DNA of 64,000 bases from Hyphomicrobiales bacterium (GTDB lineage: Bacteria; Pseudomonadota; Alphaproteobacteria; Rhizobiales; Rhizobiaceae). The notes under the pieces are model-generated. The model had not been told where the DNA came from. It searched no databases and saw only the letters and a program-made list of their open reading frames with translations. Shown in pieces: positions 44,549-53,883 of this stretch. Numbering within the stretch: the first letter of the stretch is position 1; every line of letters begins with the position of its first letter. The position numbers and the translations under genes were made by a program. The stretch covers positions 1-64,000 of the forward strand of contig UBQW01000022.1 in NCBI GenBank assembly GCA_900467745.1. Direction: 5' to 3'.

Positions 44549-44607
44549 CCCGGTCTATTTAGCCACTTGTTTAACGTGGCTGCAAGCCGACCGGCCAAAT
44601 CACCACG
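44549..44607 (-). promoter_or_regulatory. SAM-II riboswitch aptamer
   Basis: On the minus strand CGTGG/CCACG forms P1, enclosing the conserved TGATTT. Downstream GGCTAAA follows, and the loop CCGGTC can pair with GACCGG after GCTAAATA to make the pseudoknot. These are the signature elements of SAM-II riboswitches, known upstream of metA and metZ in alphaproteobacteria. Confidence 0.88.
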
Positions 44608-44692
44608 GGATAAAGCTGCAATACTGCTGTTGCGCGCTTGCGTCAATTCCTCGATTTTGGTTTTGTCTGCGGCAAATTATGGATGGGGCATG

Positions 44693-45784
44693 ATGGCTCG
44701 CGAAACAGGAATATTGGCAGACCGCGCGATTGCCGCGTTGTTCGAGACGGGACGCCTCGTCGCGGAGCGCGAGCTCGACAGCGACCAGATCCAGCCGGCG
44801 AGCCTTGATCTGCGTCTCGGCGCCAAGGCATTCCGTGTCCGCGCCAGCTTCATGCCGGGTCCGAACAGCCTCGTCTCCGACAAGCTCGACCGTCTGAAGC
44901 TGCATGTCGTCGATCTCTCGGAAGGCGCGGTGCTCGAAACCGGCTGCGTCTACATCGTTCCCCTCATGGAGCGCCTCGATCTGCCGGCGGACATGTCGGC
45001 CTCGGCCAATCCGAAAAGCTCGACCGGCCGCCTCGATATCTTCACCCGCGTCATCACCGATTACGCGCAGGAGTTCGACAAAATCCCGGCCGGCTATTCC
45101 GGCCCCCTCTATCTCGAAATCTCGCCGCGCACCTTCCCGATCGTCGTGCGTCGCGGCTCGCGCCTGTCACAGATCCGCTTCCGCATCGGCCAGTCGCTGC
45201 TCGACGAGCCGGCGCTGCTGGCGCTGCACGACGCAGAGACGCTGGTCGCAAGCGCAAAGCCGAATGTCTCGGGCGGCGGCATCGCGCTGTCGATCGATCT
45301 CGCCGGCGACAAGGACGGCCTGATCGGCTATCGCGGCAAGCACCACACGGCGGTGGTCGATGTCGACAAGAAGGCCCAGCACGACATCTTCGATTTCTGG
45401 GAGCCGATCTATAGTCGCGGCCGCAACGAGCTGATCCTCGATCCCGACGAGTTCTACATCCTCGTCTCGCGCGAAGCCGTCCACGTGCCCCCGCACTACG
45501 CCGCCGAGATGACGCCCTTCGATCCGCTGGTCGGCGAATTCCGCGTCCATTACGCCGGCTTCTTCGACCCCGGCTTCGGCCACGCCCCCGCCGGCGGCCG
45601 CGGCAGCCGCGCCGTCCTCGAAGTCCGCAGCCACGAGGTCCCCTTCATCCTCGAAGACGGCCAGATCGTCGGCCGCCTGGTCTACGAGCACATGCAGGAA
45701 CACCCCGAAAGCCTCTACGGCACCGGCCTCGGCTCCAACTATCAGGCCCAGGGCCTCAAGCTCTCCAAGCACTTCCGGATCTGA
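44693..45784 (+). CDS. dcd: Long-form dCTP deaminase
   Basis: A 363-residue protein of the double-length alphaproteobacterial dCTP deaminase type. Two dUTPase-like halves follow each other; the first has SSTGRLDIFTRVITDYAQEFDKIPAGYSG (as SSTGRLDIF then RVITDYAQEFDKIPAGYSG) and SRLSQIRFRIG. It would deaminate dCTP to dUTP for thymidylate synthesis. ATG at 44693 (or 44690) follows GGATGGGG. Divergent from metZ, so its promoter overlaps the riboswitch DNA. Confidence 0.85.
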   Translation: MARETGILADRAIAALFETGRLVAERELDSDQIQPASLDLRLGAKAFRVRASFMPGPNSLVSDKLDRLKLHVVDLSEGAVLETGCVYIVPLMERLDLPADMSASANPKSSTGRLDIFTRVITDYAQEFDKIPAGYSGPLYLEISPRTFPIVVRRGSRLSQIRFRIGQSLLDEPALLALHDAETLVASAKPNVSGGGIALSIDLAGDKDGLIGYRGKHHTAVVDVDKKAQHDIFDFWEPIYSRGRNELILDPDEFYILVSREAVHVPPHYAAEMTPFDPLVGEFRVHYAGFFDPGFGHAPAGGRGSRAVLEVRSHEVPFILEDGQIVGRLVYEHMQEHPESLYGTGLGSNYQAQGLKLSKHFRI

Positions 45785-45853
45785 GCAGCCTCACCCGGAA
45801 GTCGCCAACCCCGCTTGACACCGATCGTCATCTGTTGGAAATCTGCGTTTAAT

Positions 45854-45927
45854 GCGGGTGTAGCTCAATGGTAGAGCAGCAGCTTCCCAAGCTGAATACG
45901 AGGGTTCGATTCCCTTCACCCGCTCCA
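45854..45927 (+). tRNA. tRNA-Gly (anticodon CCC)
   Basis: A complete 74-base cloverleaf with encoded CCA: acceptor GCGGGTG/CACCCGC, D-arm GCTC...GAGC, anticodon stem-loop GCAGC-TTCCCAA-GCTGA giving CCC, T-loop TTCGATT. Reads GGG codons. Confidence 0.95.
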
Positions 45928-45957
45928 ATTTCTCGATTTTCCGACACCTCTTGCTAC

Positions 45958-46989
45958 CTACTTCAGCATCGGCCAAGTGTCGGAAAGCTTGTAGCCGCCG
46001 GGGAATGGATCGGTGGGGTCGAGCATCAATTGGGCGGTACCGCTGATCCACGCGCTGCCGGTGATCGAGGGAACGATCGCCTTCTGGTCGGCGATCGTCG
46101 TCTCTTTGACGATCTTGCCGACGAATTTCGTGCCTATGATCGACACGCCCGTCAGGCTCTCGCCTTCCTGTAGCTCGCCGCGCGCGTTGAGCAGCGCCAT
46201 GCGCGCCGACACCGCCGTGCCGGTTGGGGATCGGTCGATCTTGCCGGGTTGAATGGCGACGACGGATTTCGCCAGAAGCTGGCCATCCTCGCGATAGGGC
46301 TTTCCGGCAAAGAGGCAGAACGAGATGTGGTTCCAGCCCGTATCTTCGGGGTGCGAGAAGCCCAACTGCTGATTAGCCGCATTGGTGATCCTGATGCCCG
46401 TCTCGGCGATCAGGCGCGCATTCTCCGGGATCAGCTCGATGCCGACCTGATCGGGATCGACGACCACGAAACTGTCGCCGCCATAGGCGGTGTCGACGGT
46501 GAGCGTTCCGATACCGGGAACGTCGAGTGAAGCATCGAGCTTCTGCGCAAAGCTCTTCACGTTGGTCACGGTAATGCGTTCGGCCTTGCCGTTGCGGCAT
46601 TCCGCCTCGACCTCGACGAGCCCGGCCGGCGCTTCGAGCACCATCCTCGTTACCGGTTCCGTCATCGGAATGATGCCGCTGTCCAGGAGAACGGTGGAGA
46701 CGCAGATCGAGTTCGATCCAGACATTGGAGGCGTATCCTCCGGCTCCATGATGATCCAGCCCATCTGCGCTTTCGGGTTCTTCGGCGGCACGAGCAGGTT
46801 GACGTGGCGGAAGACGCCCCCGCGCGGCTCGTTCAGCACGAAATTCCGCAGGGTCTGATCCCTCGCGATCCAGCGAGACTGCTCCCAGACCGTCTCGCCA
46901 GGCGGCGGCGCGACGCCGCCGACGATCACATCGCCGACTTCCCCTTCGGCATGGCAGCTGACGACGTGGACGATCTTGCTGGTGCGCAT
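45958..46989 (-). CDS. Proline racemase family protein, probable trans-3-hydroxy-L-proline dehydratase
   Basis: A 343-residue enzyme of the proline racemase superfamily. Racemases and 4-hydroxyproline epimerases carry two catalytic Cys. Here the first position is Ser90 ([12 protein letters not shown]) and the second Thr256 ([14 protein letters not shown]). Thr at the second site is the established mark of the dehydratase subgroup. It likely acts on trans-3-hydroxyproline from collagen or plant material. No hydroxyproline transporter is adjacent. Subgroup assignment is inference from two residues. Confidence 0.8.
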   Translation of the reverse strand: MRTSKIVHVVSCHAEGEVGDVIVGGVAPPPGETVWEQSRWIARDQTLRNFVLNEPRGGVFRHVNLLVPPKNPKAQMGWIIMEPEDTPPMSGSNSICVSTVLLDSGIIPMTEPVTRMVLEAPAGLVEVEAECRNGKAERITVTNVKSFAQKLDASLDVPGIGTLTVDTAYGGDSFVVVDPDQVGIELIPENARLIAETGIRITNAANQQLGFSHPEDTGWNHISFCLFAGKPYREDGQLLAKSVVAIQPGKIDRSPTGTAVSARMALLNARGELQEGESLTGVSIIGTKFVGKIVKETTIADQKAIVPSITGSAWISGTAQLMLDPTDPFPGGYKLSDTWPMLK

Positions 46990-47204
46990 CTTCTCGCTCT
47001 TTTTTCGGTTGTCGTCGCCTCGAAGCCCTGGCGACGCTGCTGACGGATCATATCATGCATGTCTGCGCATCATTGATGAAGCACCTTCTGCACGCCTAGA
47101 GGATTTAGGCGGGTGATCCAATTCGGGTTGTGGCTCTAACGCTTTCCGCGTACTTGACGAATCCCTAATGAACGTGGTTAATTTTTAACTATTCTCCGGT
47201 ACAT

Positions 47205-47230
47205 GGAACTTGGACGGCGCTCTGGCCGTT
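47205..47230 (+). promoter_or_regulatory. EcfG-type (general stress) promoter
   Basis: GGAAC (47205-47209), 17-base spacer, CGTT (47227-47230), an exact match to GGAAC-N16/17-CGTT. Predicted start about 47237, 22 bases before the ATG at 47259. Confidence 0.75.
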
Positions 47231-47258
47231 ACTGGCGCACACGAGGAGGAATAGCGAA

Positions 47259-47447
47259 ATGCTCTTGAAGATTTTCACCGCAAAGCGCGATGTCGTCGAC
47301 GCCGATGACACCGGCACCTACGCGGATGGCTACCATATGCCGGAACTCGACGTTGCCGCATACAAGCGCAGCGACCGCCGTTCTTCCTACGAGCGCGACT
47401 ATGGTCGTGGTCGCAAGGTTGAAGAAATCTCGCTCGGTCTCGTCTAA
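47259..47447 (+). CDS. Small stress-regulated protein of unknown function (62 aa)
   Basis: A 62-residue soluble, charged protein with a strong ribosome site (GAGGAGGA). It starts MLLKIFTAKRDVVDADD and contains the repeated Tyr/Arg-rich stretch RSSYERDYGRGRKVEE. No known domain. The EcfG promoter and its own terminator show a complete small transcription unit of the general stress response. Confidence 0.75.
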   Translation: MLLKIFTAKRDVVDADDTGTYADGYHMPELDVAAYKRSDRRSSYERDYGRGRKVEEISLGLV

Positions 47448-47491
47448 AAGATTGATCAGATAGCGGGTAAAGTCGGCATTTGCCGAAATGA

Positions 47492-47518
47492 AAATGGGCG
47501 GCCTTGAGCCGCCCATTT
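47492..47518. terminator. Bidirectional terminator
   Basis: AAATGGGCGGC (47492-47502), loop CTTGA, GCCGCCCATTT (47508-47518). It serves the 62-residue gene and the convergent chemotaxis receptor gene. Confidence 0.8.
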
Positions 47519-47544
47519 CATGTTTGCAAGAGCCTTGTCGCGGC

Positions 47545-49557
47545 TCAGAATTCCGTCCAGTCGTCGTCCTTCTTGTCGGCGGAAGACGTGCCGCCGAAAG
47601 CATTGGCGAGCTTCTGTCCGAGGGCGAGCGCCGGCGAGGAGGTCGGTCGCGTAACCCCTGAGGTGGCAATCCGCACCGGCGCCTTGCGGGTCAGCACAGG
47701 CTTGGCCGGGCGCGGCGGCAGGGGTTCGTTGGCGTCTGGAACCACCCGTGGCGTGAACGCCACGGTGCCGCCGCCGGTGCCGGTCAGCTTGAACTGGTCA
47801 AGCAAGGTGTTGAGCGCCGCAGCCTCCGTGGCGAGCTTGTGGCTGGCGGCGGTGCTTTCTTCCACCATCGCGGCATTCTGCTGCGTGCCCTGGTCCATCG
47901 TGTTGACCGCGGTGTTGATCTCCTGCAGCCCGATCGATTGCTCGCGTGCTGCTTCGGCGATCGCGTTGACGTGCTGGTTGATCTCCTGCACTTCATGCAC
48001 GATCTCTTCCAGCGCCTTGCCGGTCTCGCCGACCAGCGATACGCCGGATTTCACCTGGTTGCCCGAGGTCAGGATCAGAGACTGGATTTCGCGTGCTGCA
48101 TTGGCGGAGCGTTGCGCGAGTTCGCGAACTTCCTGGGCGACGACAGCAAAACCCTTGCCCGCTTCACCGGCGCGTGCCGCTTCCACGCCCGCGTTCAGCG
48201 CGAGCAGATTGGTCTGGAAGGCGATGTCGTCGATCACACCGATGATGTTGCCGATCGAGGCCGAGGACTGTTCGATCTGCTGCATGGCATTGACCGCCTT
48301 GCGCACCACTTCGCCGGAGCGCTCGGCGCTGTGGCGGGTTTTCGACACCAGCGTGCGCGCTTCTTCCGCCCGGCGCGCGGCATCCTTCACGGTGGTGGTG
48401 ATCTCTTCCAGCGCGGCCGCCGTCTCTTCGACGGAGGCTGCCTGCTGCTCGGTGCGACGCGAAAGCTGGTCGGCAGACGAGCGGATCTCGCCGGCGCCAG
48501 CCGTAATCGCGCGGGCATTGTCGCCCACGGTCTGCATCGTTTCGTTGAGCTTGAAGATCGAGTTGTTGAAGTCCTGGCGCAGGCTGTCCAGGCTGCCTTC
48601 GAACGGCGTGTTGATCTGCGAGATCAGGTCGCCGGCCGCAAGCTTGCGCAGGCCGTCGCCGAGCGCGCTGACGGTGCGCGAGAGATCGGCCGCCTCGGTG
48701 GCGCGCTGCGCTTCGATTTCGCGCCGTTCGCTATCGGTGAGATTGCGGTTGCGCTCCGCCTCGCGCTCGAGGCGCACGCGCTCGATGGCGTTATCGCGGA
48801 AGATCGAGACGGCGGCCGCCATCTCGCCCACTTCGTCCTGCCGGTCCAGGCCGTCGACGGCACTCGCCGTTTCGCCCTCGGCAAGCCGTGTCATGCGCTG
48901 GCGAAGCCGGCCCATTGGTGCGGCGATACCCGCCTGCGCGATCCAGATGCTGAGCCCGATCGCGGCAAGCACGGCGAGCCCGATCAGCACGAAGCAGGAA
49001 AGGATGCGGCTGTTGACTGTCGCCGAAAGCGCATCGCCGCCATCGTTGAGCTGAACCATCAGCGCATCATTGTTGGCGATCATCTTCGGCGTGACGATCG
49101 AGAGCTTGGCGTTAAGCTCGGCCGCCGTGGCCTGTGCACCGGAGCGGTCGCCGGCCTTGGCCTGGTCGATCACCTTTTTCGAGAGTGCATCCATCTCGTC
49201 GATGCCGGCGATGATCTCGTCGATCGCGGGCTTGCGGTTCTCCACGAGGTCGGCTGCCTGCTGCAGACGCTCGCGCGCTTGCGGCATCTTGCTGGGTGCG
49301 GCGATCGCGGCGTCGAAGTCGGGCGTGCCGGGGGTAAGGTCGGAGACGACGGTTGCCTGCAGAACGGCTGCGGTGGCAGACGCGCTGGCGCGCGAAGCCT
49401 GCATGGCTGCTAGCGCTTCGTGGTCGATGAAGGCGCTGTAGGCGGCATCGGCGCCGCGGAATTCCTCGACGACATAGACAAGACCGCCGATCGCGATGAC
49501 GCCGAGAAGCGCAACGACCGAGATGATCTTGGTGCGGATTTTGAAGTTTTTCAGCAT
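47545..49557 (-). CDS. Methyl-accepting chemotaxis protein with CheR/CheB tether
   Basis: A 670-residue receptor: membrane span at about 10-29, a periplasmic helical domain (30-185), second span about 186-208 ([20 protein letters not shown]), HAMP, a linker HAMP-like stretch, then the cytosolic signalling domain with hairpin tip [20 protein letters not shown] and [20 protein letters not shown]. The C-terminus DDDWTEF fits the xWx[FY]-type pentapeptide that recruits CheR. Start at ATG 49557 (MLKNFKIR). Ligand unknown; the gene stands alone. Confidence 0.92.
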   Translation of the reverse strand: MLKNFKIRTKIISVVALLGVIAIGGLVYVVEEFRGADAAYSAFIDHEALAAMQASRASASATAAVLQATVVSDLTPGTPDFDAAIAAPSKMPQARERLQQAADLVENRKPAIDEIIAGIDEMDALSKKVIDQAKAGDRSGAQATAAELNAKLSIVTPKMIANNDALMVQLNDGGDALSATVNSRILSCFVLIGLAVLAAIGLSIWIAQAGIAAPMGRLRQRMTRLAEGETASAVDGLDRQDEVGEMAAAVSIFRDNAIERVRLEREAERNRNLTDSERREIEAQRATEAADLSRTVSALGDGLRKLAAGDLISQINTPFEGSLDSLRQDFNNSIFKLNETMQTVGDNARAITAGAGEIRSSADQLSRRTEQQAASVEETAAALEEITTTVKDAARRAEEARTLVSKTRHSAERSGEVVRKAVNAMQQIEQSSASIGNIIGVIDDIAFQTNLLALNAGVEAARAGEAGKGFAVVAQEVRELAQRSANAAREIQSLILTSGNQVKSGVSLVGETGKALEEIVHEVQEINQHVNAIAEAAREQSIGLQEINTAVNTMDQGTQQNAAMVEESTAASHKLATEAAALNTLLDQFKLTGTGGGTVAFTPRVVPDANEPLPPRPAKPVLTRKAPVRIATSGVTRPTSSPALALGQKLANAFGGTSSADKKDDDWTEF

Positions 49558-49789
49558 GAATGGGCCCATGGGCTGCGGCCAGGGGGATGGCCGGATACGA
49601 TCGTTTTCAAGAACAGGCGTTTTCGAAGGCAGAGCTGGCGCTTTCGCGCCGTGGGAAGATGCCCGCTAAGGCTCGACAGGCGCATCATGCATTCGGTCAG
49701 GAACCGGTGTCGTCGAACGCGACTAGAATCCATATTGCTTAAGACGAAACTAACACATCCAGGGGTCCACAGAATTTAAGTGGGCTGGC

Positions 49790-51730
49790 TCATGGCGAGG
49801 GGACAGAGGCCCCGCGCATCGGTTGCGAAGAGGCGGTTGGCAGGTGCGGGGTCTTGTCCCAGAAGAACGGCTTGAAATGCAGCTGGAAGACCGCGCGCCA
49901 CGCAGCACCCGATATCATCATCCAGTAGACGGGCAGGGCGACCCAGCGCCAGCCGACCTTCCGCTTCTCATCACGCAGCATCGCGCGCCGGCCAAGCACC
50001 AGCAGGATGACGTAGCTTCCCAGCATGTTGCCGACGTCGATCAGAAACAGCAGCGCATCAAGGGTGGCGGTTTCAGGGAAGCCGAGCATCATGTAGCTGG
50101 CGGTGGTGAGGATCAGCATGACCATCCACGGATGCGTCAGCGAAGCGACGAGCATGCCGCCAACAAGCACCTGGAAGACGAGGAACGGCCAAAGCCCCAT
50201 CTCGCGCACAAGCTTGCCGGGTGCGCGCATCATCACCAGCCATGTCTGCAGCCAGCCCTTGAACCATCGTGTGCGCTGATTGAGCCAGACTGTGCGTGTC
50301 GTCGGCGCGTCCTCGTATGTTGGGCAGTCGATCACGCCGCAGCGGTAGCCGAGCCTGTAGAGCCGCAGGCCGAGATCGGCATCTTCAGTCACGTTATAGG
50401 GATCCCACCCGCCGCACGCCTTGAGATCGGCGACACGCAGATGGTTTGAGGTGCCGCCGAGTGGCATCGGCAATCGATGCTTCGCAAGCATTGGCAGCAG
50501 CAGCCGAAACAGCGCCGCGTATTCGAGTGCAAAGGCGGCGCTGATCCATGAGCTGCCGACATTGGAGATGATCAGCGGCGCCTGCAGGCAGGCAACGTCA
50601 TCGCGGCTGGCGCAGAAGCTCGCATAGGCAGCGCGCAGTTGGTCCGGATGCGGCCTGTCCTCGGCGTCGTAGATGACGAGGAACTCGCCGCGCGCGGCGC
50701 TCAGAGCATAGTTCAGCGCCTTTGGCTTCGTTCTTGGATGGGAGACGGGCACCGCGACGATTTCGAACTGCGGGCCGAGATCCTGGTTTTCGAGCGCCGC
50801 GATCGTCGCGTGGTCGTCGGCCTCGCATATCAGCTTGATGTCGAGCTTGGCGATCGGCCAGTTGAGCTGCTTCAGCGCCGCGACCAGCTGACCGGCGACC
50901 TCCGCCTCCTTGTAGAGCGCGACGAACACGGAATAGACGGGCAGCCGCTCCGTCGGTTGCGGCGTTGGCTGCGGGCCGCGGCGGTGGTGGAGCGCGCAGG
51001 CCCTGAGCAGGATCGCTGCCATGTAGATGAACGATAGCGCAAGATGAACGATGGCGATCAGCGGCAGATCGGAAAACGCCGCGAAAACAAGCGCGCAGAG
51101 CGCCGCGCCGGCAATGAACCCCTGCTTGCCGGAGAGCACGATGCGGGCGCTGAACCGGCCCTTGTCTTCGAACAGCGTCCCGATGCTCTCTTTCACCCGC
51201 CTCTTGGCGCCGACACGCCAGATGGCGTCGCGCATCGCGGTGGGGATGGTGACGATGATCCGCTCGGCAAGCCCGGGCCGCGCCTCGATCGTCCGCGCCA
51301 GCGCCAGCAGGCGGCCGGCCTCGGGAATGATGGCGATCATCGCCTTGTCGGCGTAGTTCAGCCGTACGGATCGCGTGTCCGCCAGCTGCGTGTCGAGCGC
51401 CTGGTCGTCATGGATCAGGGCCGCATCGAGCTGCGAGAGGAACGGCAGACGAAGCGCGCGGGCAAGGCCGGCATAATAGCTCTCGGCGTCCACCCATCCG
51501 TTGGCCAGCAGTTCGCGCTCGATCGACGTGCCGTTATGGCGGGCCATGGTCGCCGCGCGCGCGATCGTCGGCTTGCCTATACCGAGCCTCAGCAGCGCTT
51601 CGATCTCGATCTGTTTGATATCATTGACCACACCCGTCGGCACGGCCGGCGAGATCAAAGGCTTTGGTCGCTCTTGAAGCGTCGCGTTACGGGTGCTGAT
51701 CCCGCCCGACGCATATTCCCCGATACGCAT
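49790..51730 (-). CDS. Membrane family 2 glycosyltransferase with N-terminal MshEN-like domain
   Basis: A 646-residue processive-type glycosyltransferase. Residues 40-170 resemble the N-terminal domain of type II secretion ATPases (MshEN/GSPII_E_N: EIEALLRLGIGKPTIARAA, ERELLANGWVDAESYYAGLAR). Two spans lie at about 203-243, then a GT2 domain with LVIYDAEDRPHPDQLR, NVTEDADLGLRLYRLGYR and LNQRTRWFKGWLQTW, then three or four C-terminal spans. Cellulose-synthase-like; the product is unknown. MshEN domains can bind cyclic di-GMP, suggesting allosteric control. Confidence 0.85.
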   Translation of the reverse strand: MRIGEYASGGISTRNATLQERPKPLISPAVPTGVVNDIKQIEIEALLRLGIGKPTIARAATMARHNGTSIERELLANGWVDAESYYAGLARALRLPFLSQLDAALIHDDQALDTQLADTRSVRLNYADKAMIAIIPEAGRLLALARTIEARPGLAERIIVTIPTAMRDAIWRVGAKRRVKESIGTLFEDKGRFSARIVLSGKQGFIAGAALCALVFAAFSDLPLIAIVHLALSFIYMAAILLRACALHHRRGPQPTPQPTERLPVYSVFVALYKEAEVAGQLVAALKQLNWPIAKLDIKLICEADDHATIAALENQDLGPQFEIVAVPVSHPRTKPKALNYALSAARGEFLVIYDAEDRPHPDQLRAAYASFCASRDDVACLQAPLIISNVGSSWISAAFALEYAALFRLLLPMLAKHRLPMPLGGTSNHLRVADLKACGGWDPYNVTEDADLGLRLYRLGYRCGVIDCPTYEDAPTTRTVWLNQRTRWFKGWLQTWLVMMRAPGKLVREMGLWPFLVFQVLVGGMLVASLTHPWMVMLILTTASYMMLGFPETATLDALLFLIDVGNMLGSYVILLVLGRRAMLRDEKRKVGWRWVALPVYWMMISGAAWRAVFQLHFKPFFWDKTPHLPTASSQPMRGASVPSP

Positions 51731-51783
51731 GACTCTGATACACCGTCGTTGAAGTGGCAGTGCAGTCCCCGGGGCAGATCATA

Positions 51784-52659
51784 ATGGTGCGATTTAAGCT
51801 GGCATCTCTCAATCCTAAGGGGTTTTGCAGCCTCTGGCTGTTTCTGGCCGCATTTTGGCTACCTCTTTCGGCTACGGCACAGCAGGCAGCACCCTCTTTG
51901 CCCTTGCTTTTCGACAGCCGTGAGCGTCTCGCCAAGCCGGATCTGACAAGCCTCGTGCGCCTGCGTTTCCTGACCTCGGTCGATTTTCCGCCCTTCAATT
52001 TCATGGATCAGAACGGCAAGCTCTCGGGCTTCAATGTCGATCTCGCCCGTGAAATCTGCGCCGAGCTGGAGATATCGGACAAGTGCCAGATCCAGGCCTT
52101 GCCCTTCGCCGATCTCAAGGATGCGCTGGCCGCCTCGCAGGGCGACGCCGTGATCGCGGGGCTGGCCGTCGGCAGCGAGCTACGCCGGCAGTTCTCCTTT
52201 TCGCGCCCTTATCTGATGCTGCCCGCCCGCTTTGCCCGCAATCTGAAGGCGCCGATCAAGGGCGAGAACGCCGCAAGCCTTGCCGATCGCTCCGTCGGCG
52301 TCGTCAAGGAAACCGCCCACGCCGCCATGCTCGCCGCCTATTTCCCCAGGGTCAAGGCGGTGCCGTTCGACAACAAGGAAGCGCTGCTCGCGGCGTTGAA
52401 GGACGGCAAGGTCGACGCTGTCTTCGCCGATTCGCTGCAGCTCTCCTTCTGGGTGTCGTCACAGGCGTCCGAGAAGTGCTGCGCCCTGTTCGACGGTCCC
52501 TATATGTCGGAAGAGTTTCTGGGCGAGGGCATGACGATCATGCTGAGGCAAAAGGACGAAGTCCTGCGCTCGGCCTTCGACCACGCGCTGGCTGCCCTTT
52601 CGCGCAGCGGCCGCCTGCAGGAAATCTACCTGCGCTATTTCCCCTATGGGCTTTACTAG
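51784..52659 (+). CDS. Family 3 amino-acid-type periplasmic binding protein
   Basis: A 291-residue exported protein with signal peptide ending LSATAQQ. The SBP_bac_3 pattern is visible: LTSVDFPPFNFMDQNGKLSG, FNVDLAREICAELEI, DAVIAGLAVGSELRRQFSFSRPY and DGKVDAVFADSLQLSFW. It probably binds a polar amino acid or related compound. No permease or ATPase is adjacent, so it may be an orphan or sensory component. ATG at 51784 chosen because the signal peptide follows directly. Confidence 0.85.
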   Translation: MVRFKLASLNPKGFCSLWLFLAAFWLPLSATAQQAAPSLPLLFDSRERLAKPDLTSLVRLRFLTSVDFPPFNFMDQNGKLSGFNVDLAREICAELEISDKCQIQALPFADLKDALAASQGDAVIAGLAVGSELRRQFSFSRPYLMLPARFARNLKAPIKGENAASLADRSVGVVKETAHAAMLAAYFPRVKAVPFDNKEALLAALKDGKVDAVFADSLQLSFWVSSQASEKCCALFDGPYMSEEFLGEGMTIMLRQKDEVLRSAFDHALAALSRSGRLQEIYLRYFPYGLY

Positions 52660-52664
52660 GCGAG

Positions 52665-53078
52665 TTAAGCCTTGCGGAAACGGGCAATGGCGCTGCGCTC
52701 GATCGCGGCGCAGGTCAGCTTGTCGAGGCCAAGCCGGTCGCGCAGCAGGCTGAGCAGGCGCAGTTCCTCGGCCTTGACCGAAAGGTCGGCCGACGCGACC
52801 TCGACCGCCAGCGCATAGGCCGTGTCGTAAAGCTTCGGCGATAGCGTGTCCTTGACCGTCTCGAGAACGACATCGAGCCCCTCGGGGCCGGACAGAAGCG
52901 CCGCGCAGTCGCGGGCAACCGAGATCAGCTTGTCGTCGTCGAAGCCGCGGAAAACCGGCAGAAAGCCCACCAGCTGTCCGATACGTTCCAGCTCCCGATC
53001 ATTCATCGTGCTGTCGACGGCGGATGCCATGACCATCACGTAGATCAACGCGTCGTGGGCGGAAAGCGGCTTGTTCAT
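52665..53078 (-). CDS. TerB family protein
   Basis: A 137-residue all-helical, acidic TerB-type protein: LIYVMVMASAVDSTMNDRELERIGQLV and VEVASADLSVKAEELRLLSLLRD match the paired metal-binding helices. Named for tellurite resistance, but most members lack such evidence and act in membrane-associated stress complexes. Its end is 5 bases from the convergent binding-protein stop. Confidence 0.85.
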   Translation of the reverse strand: MNKPLSAHDALIYVMVMASAVDSTMNDRELERIGQLVGFLPVFRGFDDDKLISVARDCAALLSGPEGLDVVLETVKDTLSPKLYDTAYALAVEVASADLSVKAEELRLLSLLRDRLGLDKLTCAAIERSAIARFRKA

Positions 53079-53131
53079 GTCTGCATGGTTCCTCTGCGAT
53101 GTCTGCAGAGTTTAGGAACTGGCCACGACCA

Positions 53132-53872
53132 TTACAAGGGATCGCTCATATCTTGAGGCTGCGTCAGGTCGGGTGTTTCAATCGCGCCGGCCTGACGAGG
53201 ATCCTGCCCGTAGATGCCGTTTCCATCTTGCTTCGCCTTGGCCCCGGCATCCGCGAAGGCCGAGCCCGCCGTAGCCTCGGCCCAGCCATTCTCGACCAGC
53301 CACTCGGAAAGATCCTGCCCGCCGATCTTGCAATTCGCTGTCGCGGTGCCGCTCCAATTGGGATCGCTGAGATCGCAGTTGACAGTGCGAAGCCGCAGGA
53401 AAAGCCGGAAATTGGTCTTCGCCAGCATCCCGCAGGGCCATTCCGTGCCCCCAATACCGGCGCAGCTCTTGTCGACCGGCGTCGGCGTCAGCCCGGCCAG
53501 TTGCAGCCGCCTTTCGCCGAAACCGAGCACGCCGGCGCTTTCGGCCACCGGGCGCGGCAGGTCGATACCCTTCTCAGCCACCACGACAGGCTTTTTCTCC
53601 GGCTCCGGCGCCTGCTCGCGCTCCAATGGCTTGCCGTCGACCGAGGCCGGGTAGAATTGGCTGGCGTCATCCACCGGCCGCGCCATCATGCTGGCATCCG
53701 GGTTCGTCGTCGGCTGCGCGGGCGCGGGCGTTTGCTGCGCGGCCGCGCCCTGCGCCGACGCCGCGATCTCGCCAGCGTCAGACGCAGCGCTCAACCGATG
53801 CTCGCCGGCGGCGATCAGGCCGATGACGATCGCTATTCCCGCAGTCGCTGTCAGAAGTGCCGCAGGCTTCAT
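53132..53872 (-). CDS. Exported protein with degenerate thermonuclease-like domain
   Basis: A 246-residue protein. The N-terminal hydrophobic segment (KPAALLTATAGIAIVIGLIA) acts as anchor or signal. Residues 35-120 are Pro/Ala-rich and disordered. The C-terminal 100 residues resemble a staphylococcal-nuclease fold (LRLRTVNCDLSDPNWSGTAT, SEWLVENGWAEATAGSAFAD, DGNGIYG), but the Arg/Glu catalytic set is not obvious. Four cysteines could pair in the periplasm. Start at ATG 53872. 11 bases after the preceding S24 regulator gene, probably co-transcribed. Confidence 0.7.
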   Translation of the reverse strand: MKPAALLTATAGIAIVIGLIAAGEHRLSAASDAGEIAASAQGAAAQQTPAPAQPTTNPDASMMARPVDDASQFYPASVDGKPLEREQAPEPEKKPVVVAEKGIDLPRPVAESAGVLGFGERRLQLAGLTPTPVDKSCAGIGGTEWPCGMLAKTNFRLFLRLRTVNCDLSDPNWSGTATANCKIGGQDLSEWLVENGWAEATAGSAFADAGAKAKQDGNGIYGQDPRQAGAIETPDLTQPQDMSDPL

Positions 53873-53883
53873 GGAAGATTTTC

